The notes below the pieces were generated by a model. The model saw nothing but the letters and a program-made list of their open reading frames with translations, was not told where the DNA came from and did not search any database. From contig NZ_JAMXQV010000027.1 of assembly GCF_024703995.1 (NCBI RefSeq), forward strand, positions 93,401 to 157,400: a DNA stretch of 64,000 nucleotides. Reading direction: 5' to 3'. Position numbers and translations under genes: made by a program. Positions 35,401-44,400 of the stretch are shown piece by piece. The stretch comes from Amycolatopsis iheyensis (GTDB taxonomy: Bacteria > Actinomycetota > Actinomycetes > Mycobacteriales > Pseudonocardiaceae). The number at the start of each line of letters is the position of its first letter. Positions within the stretch are counted from its first letter, which is position 1.

Positions 35401-38400
35401 CCACCAGCGCCTCGGCGCCGTCGGCCGCGAGGCCACGCCGGGACAGCAGCAGCAGCCGCCGGACCCCGCGGGTCCGCACCAGGTGCCGGGCGACGAGCGC
35501 GCCGAGCGACCCGGTGCCGCCGGTGATCAGCACGGTCCCGGCCGGGTCCCACGCGCCCGGTTCGTCGTCGAGCGGCCCGGCCGCCGCGAGCCGCGGCACC
35601 CGGAACCCCTCGGCCCGGGCCGCGAGCTGCGGTTCGTCGAGGGCCAGCGCCGCGGCGAGGACTCCGCCGGCGTCGAGGTCCGGCGCGACGTCGAGCAGCA
35701 GCACGCCGGACAGCTCGGCCTGGGCCGCGCGGACCAGGCCCCAGACGGCGGCGCCGGTCGCGTCGGTGACACCGCCGGTCCCGCCGTCGACGGCGCCTTC
35801 GGTCCGCACGACGAGCCGGGTGTCCGCCGGGGCGTGCCGTTGCCACGCCTGGAGCACGGCGAGCACGTCGGACAGGACGGCCGCCGGGTACGCCGTGCAG
35901 GCCGGCAGGTCGTACACGGCCGCGTCCGTCCGGCCGGGCACCTCGGCGAGCGCCGCGACTCCCGCCGGGCCGGTGACATTGACGGTCGCCGGCGGGCCCG
36001 CCGGCGACGCCGGAGTGGGCACGGACAGCCACTGCAGGCGGTACATGGCGTCCGCCGCCGGGCGGGCGCCGACGTCCTCGGGCCGGATCCGCGCCGCGCC
36101 GGCCGACCGCGCGGACAGCACCGGCCGGCCGGTCTCGTCGGCCGCTTCGAGCCGCCAGTGCGTGTCGTCCAGCCGGGCGAGCCGGGCCCGCAGCCGGCGG
36201 GTGCCGGTGGCGTGCAGCACCACCGATTCCCAGTGTGCCGCCAGTGATCCGGCGTCGACGACCGCTTCGGTCACCGCGTCGAGCAGGGCCGGGTCGAGAC
36301 CGAACGCGGCGGGCTCTTCGTCGTCGGCGAGCGCGACCTCCACAAAGGTGTCCTCGCCGGCACGCCAGAGCCCGAGCAGCTCCGCGCGCCCGCCCGCTTC
36401 CGGGTCGAGCGCGACCGGCTCGGCGCCGGCCGGCGGCCAGGCGGTCGCCAACGCCGGATCCGCGACGGCACCGGCTTCGAGCGTGCCTTCGGCGTGCCGG
36501 ACCCAGGTGCCGTCCGCGTCCCGCGAGCCGTAGACGGTGAACGGGCGGCTGCCGCCGGCTTCGGCGCCGACCACGATCTCCAGCCGGACCGTCGTCTCCG
36601 GCGGGACCACGAACGGCGTCTCCAGCGTCAGGCGGCCCAGCACGCCGCAGCCGAGCTCGTCACCCACGCGCACGGCGAGGTCGACCAGCGCGGCGGGCGG
36701 CAGGATCGCCGTCCCGTGCAGCCGGTGCCCGGCGAGCCACGGGTGCGTCGAGAGCGCCAGCCGGGCGGTGCCGATCAGGCCCCCGGTGTCGGGGACGGGC
36801 ACGATCGCCGCCAGCAGCGGGTGCTCGACCTCGACCTGGCCCAGGTCGGCCGCGTTCACCGCGCCGGGCGCCGAGGTCAGCCAGTAGTGCCGCCGGTCGA
36901 AGGCGTACGTCGGCAGGGAAACGTCGGCGACGCCGTCGGGGACGACGGGCTGCCAGTCCACCGGCACCCCGCGCACGAACAGCGTGGCCAGCGAGCCGAG
37001 CAGGGTCTCCGGCTCGGCCTGGCCGTCGCGCAGCGCGGGGACGCACACCGGCTCGTGCCCGGCCCTCGCCGCCGTCTCCAGGATCGGCGCGGACAAGCCC
37101 GCGCCCGGCCCGAGTTCGACGAACAGCCGCCCGCCCCGCTCCAGCGCCGCGCCGACGCCGTCGGCGAAGCGCACCGTCCGCCGGACGTGGTCGACCCAGT
37201 GGTCGCGGTCGGTCAGGTCGGCGCCGTCGGGGGCGATGACCGGGATCCGGGCCGGCCGCCAGACGACGTCGGCGAGCGCGGCGCGGAACTCGTCCAGCAT
37301 CGGGTCCATCCGCGCCGAGTGGAACGCGTGGGACACCTTGAGCCGGTGCACCTTGCGGCCCTGCTCGCGCAGGGTCGCGACGGCGGCGTCCACCGCGTCC
37401 TCGTCCCCGGAGAGCACGGCCGAGGCGGGGTCGTTCACCGCGGCGAGGGCGACGCCCTCGCCCAGGAACGGCCGCAGTTCTTCTTCCGTGGCGGCCACCG
37501 CCGCCATCGCGCCGCCGGCGGGCAGCGCCTGCATGAGCCGGCCGCGGGCGGCCACGACGGTCGCCGCGTCGTCGAGCGAGAGCATGCCGGCGACGTGTGC
37601 CGCGGTGATCTCGCCGATCGAGTGCCCCAGCAGCAGCGCGGGCCGCACGCCCCAGGACTCGACGAGCCGGAACAGGGCCGTTTCGACGGCGAACAGCGCC
37701 GCCTGGGTGTAGACGGTCTGGCTCAGCCGGTCCGCTTCCGGGGTGTCCGGCGAAGCGAAGACGACGTCCTTGACGGCGTGGTCCACCGCGCCGGCCAGGC
37801 GTTCGTCTAGCTTCGCGCACGCCTCGTCGAAAGCGGCGGCGTAGACCGGGAACCGTTCGTGCAACGCGCGGCCCATGCCGACGCGCTGGGCGCCCTGGCC
37901 GGGGAACACGAACACCACGGACCCCGCGGCGCCGGGCGTGACCGAGCCCAGCGCCGTGGCCGGGCCGGCCGCACCGGCGGCGGCCGCGTCGAGGCCGGCG
38001 AGCAGCGCGTCCCGGCCGGTCGCGGCGACGACCGCCCGGTGCGGGAGCAGCGCGCGGTGGGCGACGAGCGTCCGGGCGGCGCCGGCCAGCGGCACCCCCC
38101 GCTCGACGGCGGCACGCAGCCGGGCCGCTTGACCGGCGAGGGCCGCCGGGCTCTGCGCGGACAGCACGAACGGCAGCGCGACCGGCGCGTCGTCCTCGCC
38201 GGTCTCCGGGGCGGCCGGCTCGGGGAGCTGTTCCAGGATCAGGTGGGCGTTGGTGCCGCTGATGCCGAACGACGAGATCCCGGCGCGGCGCGGCCGGTCG
38301 ACCTCGGGCCAGTCGCGGCCCTCGGTCAGCAGCGTCACGGCGCCTTCGGACCAGTCGACGTGCGGGGTGGGCTCGTCGACGAAGAGCGTGGGCGGCAGCT

Positions 38401-41400
38401 GCCCGTGCCGGATCGCCGCCACCATCTTGATCACCGCGGCGACACCGGCCGCGGCCTGGGTGTGGCCGAGGTTGGACTTCACCGAGCCGAGCCACAGCGG
38501 CCGCTCGGCCGGGCGGTCCTGGCCGTAGGTCGCGATGAGGGCCGACGCCTCGCTCGGGTCGCCGAGCGTGGTGCCGGTGCCGTGCGCCTCCACGGCGTCG
38601 ACCTCGTCCGGCGCGAGCCCGGCCGAAGCCAGCGCGGCCCGGATGACCCGCTGCTGGGCCAGGCTGTTCGGGGCGGTGAGGCCGTTGGACGCGCCGTCCT
38701 GGTTGATCGCCGAGCCACGCACGACGGCGAGCGGGTGGTGTCCCTTGCGCAGCGCGGTGGACAGCCGTTCCAGCACGACCACGCCGACACCCTCGGACAG
38801 CACGGTGCCGTCGGCCGCCGCGGCGAACGCCTTGATCCGGCCGTCCGCGGCCAGCCCGCGGGCGCGGGAGAACCCGGTCAGGCCGACCGGGGAGCCCATC
38901 ACGGCGACACCGCCGGCGAGCGCCATCTCGCATTCGTCCTGGCGCAGGGCCTGCGCGGCCAGGTGGATCGCCACCAGGGACGACGAGCACGCGGTGTCGA
39001 CGGTCATGGCCGGGCCCTCGAACCCGAAGACGTACGACACGCGGCCGGAGGCGACGCTGCCGGCCGTCGCCGTGGTGGTGAAGCCCTCGAACTCGGCGGG
39101 CACGCTGGCCAGGTCGCCGAGGTAGTCGTGGATCGACATGCCGGTGTAGACGCCGACCGGCGCGCCGCGCAGCGACGACGGGTCGACGCCGGCCGCTTCC
39201 AGGGCCTCCCAGGTGGTTTCGAGCAGCAGCCGCTGCTGCGGGTCCATCGCGGTGGCCTCACGCGGCGAGATGCCGAACAGGCCCGCGTCGAAGTAGCCGG
39301 CGTCGTGCAGGTACCCGCCCTGCGCGGCGTAGGTGGTGCCGGCCTCGTCGGGGTCGGTGCCGACGAGGCGCTCCACCGGCCAGCCGCGGTCGGCCGGCAG
39401 CCCGGACATGCCGTCCCGGCCTTCGGCGACGAGGTCCCAGAACTCGGCCGGCGTGGTGACGCCGCCGGGCAGCCGGCACGCCATGCCGACGATCACGATG
39501 GGGTCGTCGGCGGCCGGGAGCGCGCGCTGCGGGACACGCGGCGCGGGCGCGGCCGAGGCGGCCGAGCCCTGGACCTTCTCGATCAGGTGCGCGGCGAGCT
39601 GCCGCGGCGTCGGGTAGTCGAAGATCAGCGTGGCCGGGAGCTTGACCGCGGCCGCCGCGGTGAGCCGGTTGCGCAGCTCGACCGCGGTCAGCGAGTCGAA
39701 GCCGATCTCGCCGAACCGGGTGTCGTCGGAGGCGGCGTCGAGGTCGGCGACGCCGAGCACGGTCGCGACCTCCGTGCGCACCAGCCCGAGGACCACCTCG
39801 GCCTGCTCTTCGGGGGTGAGCCCGGTGAGCTTGCGGCCGAGGGCGCCCCCGGCGTCCTCGGCGCCCGCCCGCGCGGTCCGCCGGGGCGCGCGGACCAGCG
39901 CGCGGAACAGCGCCGGGACGACGCCGTCGGCGCCGACCTCGGCCCGGACCGCGCCGAGGTCGAGCCCGATCGGGACCAGCAGCGGAGTGGTGGCGCGGAT
40001 GCCCGCGTCGAAGCTGGCCAGCGCTTCTTCGGTGGCCATCGGACGGACGCCGCCCCGGCTCATCCGGGTGCGGTCGACCTCGGCCAGCCCGCCGGTCATC
40101 CCGGTCGCCGGGCTCCAGAGGCCCCACGCCAGCGCCACCGCGGGCAGGCCGGCGGCGGCCCGCGCGGACACGACCGCTTCGGCGTAGGCGTTCGCGGCCG
40201 CGTAGTTGCCCTGGCCGGCCGAGCCGAACACGCTCGCGGCCGAGGAGAACACGGCGAAGACCTCGGGCGGGTCCTCGCGGGTCAGCTCGTCCAGCAGCGC
40301 CAGGGCGGCCGCCTTCGGGGCGAACACCCGGGCCAGGCGGTGCGGGTCGAGGCCGGCGATGACGGCGTCGTCGAGCACGCCGGCCGCGTGGATGACCCCG
40401 GTCAGCCGGTGCTCGGCCGGGATGCCGGCGAGCAGCGCGGCGAGCGCGTCGCGGTCGGTCACGTCGCACGCGGCCACCTCGGCGGCCGCGCCCAGCTCGG
40501 CCAGTTCGGCCACCAGCTCGGGCATCCCGTCGGCGGCCAGGCCACGCCGGCCCGCCAGGACCAGCCGGCGGACGCCGTGTTCGGTCACCAGGTGCCGGGC
40601 CAGCAGCGCGCCGAGCACCCCGGTGCCGCCGGTGATCAGCACGGTGCCGTCGTCGGCAAAGCCTTCCGTCGCAGCGTTTTCGGTGAGGACGGCCCGGCCC
40701 AGCCGCGGGGCCAGGACGGCGTTGTCGCGGACCGCGACCAGCGCCTCGCCGGTGGCGAGAGCCGCGGCGATCGCCGCGTCGCGGTCGCCGCCCGGCTCGA
40801 CGTCGACCACGACGAGCCGGCCCGGGTGCTCGGCCTGCGCCGACCGCGCCAGGCCCCAGACCGCGGCACCCGCCGGGTCGGTGACCGGACCGGACGCCGC
40901 GACCGCGCCGCGCGTCACGACGACCAGGGGCACCGAGGCGAGCTCCGGCTCCTCCAGCCACGCCTGCACCACTTCGAGCACCCGGCCCAGCAGCGGCAGC
41001 GGCTCGGCGGCCGGCTCGACGTCCAGGACGGCGACGTCCGGCAGCGCGTCGTCCAGCGTCAGCCGGACGACGTCGCCGGAGTCCTCGACGACGACCAGGT
41101 TCCCCGGCGCGGTGGCCGCCGCCGGCGGCAACGGCGTCCAGTCGACCTGCCAGAGCGACTCCGGCACCCGCGACGCGGCCGCCCCACTCACGTCGGTGAT
41201 GGGCAGCGAGACCAGGGATTCCATGGACAGCACCGGCGCGCCGGTGCCGTCCGCGGCGTCGAAGGACAGCGCGTCCGGTCCGCACGGCGCGACCCGCACG
41301 CGCAGCGTGACAGCCCCGCCGGCGTGCAGCCGGACCCCGTTCCAGGCGAAGGGCAGCACGTTGCGGTCGTCCGTGCGGCGGTGGAAAGCGTTGGCGTGCA

Positions 41401-44400
41401 AGGCGGCGTCGAACAACGCCGGGTGGATGCCGAACCGGTCGACGTCGTCGCGGTGGTCGGCGGGCAGCGCCGCCTCGGCGAAGATCTCCTCGCCGCGCCG
41501 CCACACGGCGGTGAGCCCGGCGAAGGCCGAGCTGTACTGGTAGCCGCGGTCCGCGAGCCGCTCGTAGAAGTCCGCGACCGGCTCGGCCACCGCGCCCGCG
41601 GGCGGCCACTCGCCGAAGTCGAAGCCACTGCCGGTCGTCTCGTCGTAGGCGTCGGACAGCAGGCCCGTGGCGTGCCGGCGCCATTCGCCGCCGGCGCCGG
41701 AACTGTGCACCTCGACGCGGCGGCGGCCCGCGGCGTCCGGCGCGCCGACGGACACCTGCAGGCTGACGGCCTCGTCCTCGCCGAGCACCAGCGGCTGCTC
41801 GATGACCAGCTCGTCGAGCACGCCGAAGCCGAGCTCGTCGCCGACCTGGATCGCCAGGTCGACGTAGGCGGTGCCGGGCACCAGCACGTTGTCCTGGATC
41901 CGGTGCCCGGCCAGCCACGGGTGGGTGGCCAGCGACAACCGGGAAGTGCAGACGACACCGTTGGTCTGCGGGAGCTCCACGATCGCGCCGAGCAGCGGGT
42001 GGTCGCTGGTCGTCAGCCCCAGCGACTCGGCGCCCGCCGCGGTGTTGGGCATGGTGATCCAGTACCGCTGGTGGTCGAACGGGTAGGTGGGCAGCTCGAC
42101 CCGGCCCGCGCCGGCGCCTTCGGGCAGCAGCGCCGGCCAGTCCACCGCCACGCCGCGGACGAAGACCTCGGCCGCCGAAGTGGCGAGGCGGGCGAGTCCA
42201 TCTTCGTCACGCCGGATCGACCCGACGGCGAGCACGTCCACGTCCAGCTCCGCCGCGGTCCCGGTGATCGAGGGCACCAGCACCGGGTGGGCGCCGACCT
42301 CGACGAAGACGCGGTGGTCCTGGGCGATCAGCTCGCGGACGGCCGGCTCGAACCGGACCGGCTGACGCAGGTTGCGGTACCAGTAGTCGGCGTCGAAGGC
42401 CGCGTCTTCCCGCCAGCCGGGCTCGACCGACGAGTAGAACGGGATGCGCGGCGCCGACGACGTGACCGCGGCGAGGTCCGCCAGCAGGGCGGTGCGCAGG
42501 TTTTCGACGTAGTGGCTGTGGGAGGCGTAGTCGACGGGCACCCGGCGGTACCGGATGTCGGTGTCGGCCAGCTGCGCGGCGAGCTCGTCGAGCGCGGTGC
42601 CTTCACCGGCGACGACCACCGAAGACGGCCCGTTGAGCGCGGCCACCTGCAGGCGCTCGCCCCACGGCTCGATCAGGGCGCGCACGGCGTCCTCGCCCAG
42701 CCCGACCGACGCCATCCCGCCGCCGGCCGGCAGCAGCTCGGCGATCAGCTGGCTGCGCAAGGTCACCACGCGCGCGGCGTCCGCCAGCGACAGCGCGCCC
42801 GAAACGCAGGCGGCCGCGATCTCGCCCTGCGAATGCCCGACGACCGCGTCCGGGACGACGCCCAGCGACTCCCAGACCGCCGCCATCCCGACCATCATCG
42901 CGAAGCACACCGGCTGCACGACGTCGACGCGTTCGAGGTCCTCGGGGGCCTCGCCGCGCAGGACATCGACCAGCGACCAGTCGACCCACGGCTCGAACGC
43001 CTTCTGGCACTCGTCGATGCGGGCGGCGAAGACCGGCGAGGTCTCCAGCAGCCGCCGGCCCATGCCGACCCACTGCGTGCCCTGGCCGGGGAAGACGAAG
43101 ACGACCTTGCCGGGCCCGCTCGTGGTGGCCGCCCCGGCGAGCACGCCGGGTCCGGTCTGTCCTTCGGCCACCAGGTCGAGACCCGCACGCAGCTCTTCGC
43201 GGGTGCCCGCGACGACCACCGCGCGGTGGCTGTGCACCGCGCGTCCGGTCGCCAGCGCGTGGGCGATGTCGGCGAGCGCGGCGTCGTCGTCCAGGGACTC
43301 GCCGAGCCGGCGGCCCAGGTTGGCCAGCGCGGTCGGCGTCTTGGCCGTGACGACGAACGGAAGTGCCGTCCCCGAAGGGACTTCGACGGCCGGCTCGACC
43401 GCTTCGGGGGCGGCCGGCGCCTCCTCCATGATCAGGTGGACGTTGGTCCCGCTGGCGCCGAACGACGAGATGCCGGACCGGGCCGGGCGCCCGGTGTCGG
43501 GCCACGCGCGTCCCTCGGTCAGCAGCTCGACGGTGCCGGGCGACCAGTCGACCTGCGGGGTCGGCGCGTCGATGTGCAGGGTGGCCGGCAGGTACCGGTT
43601 TCGCAGCGACAGCACGGTCTTGATCACCGCGGCGACGCCGGAAGCGCCCTGGGTGTGGCCGAGGACCGACTTGACCGAGCCGAGCAGCAGCGGCTGCCCG
43701 GGGTCACGGCCCTTGCCGTAGGTCGACAGCAGCGCCTGCGCCTCGATCGGGTCGCCGAGCGTGGTGCCGGTGCCGTGCGCCTCGACAGCGTCGATCTCCT
43801 CGGCGGCCAGCCCGGCGGCGTCCAGCGCGGCGCGGATGACGCGCTGCTGCGAGGGCCCGTTCGGGGCGGTGAGGCCGTTGGAGGCGCCGTCCTGGTTGAC
43901 GGCGGAGCCGCGGATCACCGCGAGCACCTGGTGCCCGTTGCGCTCGGCGTCGGAGAGCCGCTCGAGCAGCACCACGCCGACGCCCTCGGCCCAGCTGCTG
44001 CCGTCGGCCGCGGCGGCGAAGGACTTGATCCGGCCGTCGAACGCGAGCCCGCGCTGGCGGGCGAACCCGACGAAGCCACCCGGCGTCGCCATCACGGTCG
44101 ACCCGCCGGCGAGCGCCATTTGGCACTCGCCGCGGCGCAGGGCCTGGCTCGCCAGGTGGATCGCGACCAGCGACGACGAGCACATCGTGTCGACCGTGAC
44201 CGCGGCCCCCTCGAGCCCGAGGCAGTAGGCGACCCGGCCGGAGGCGATGCCGCCGGCGCTGCCCAGCGCGCGCTCCAGGCTGAGGAAGCCTTCCGCGCCC
44301 GCGAGGTCGGGCGCGTAGTCCTGGTGCACGATGCCCGCGTAGACGCTGGTCGTGGTGCCACGGAGGCTGTCCGGGTCGATCCCGGCGCGCTCGATCGTCT

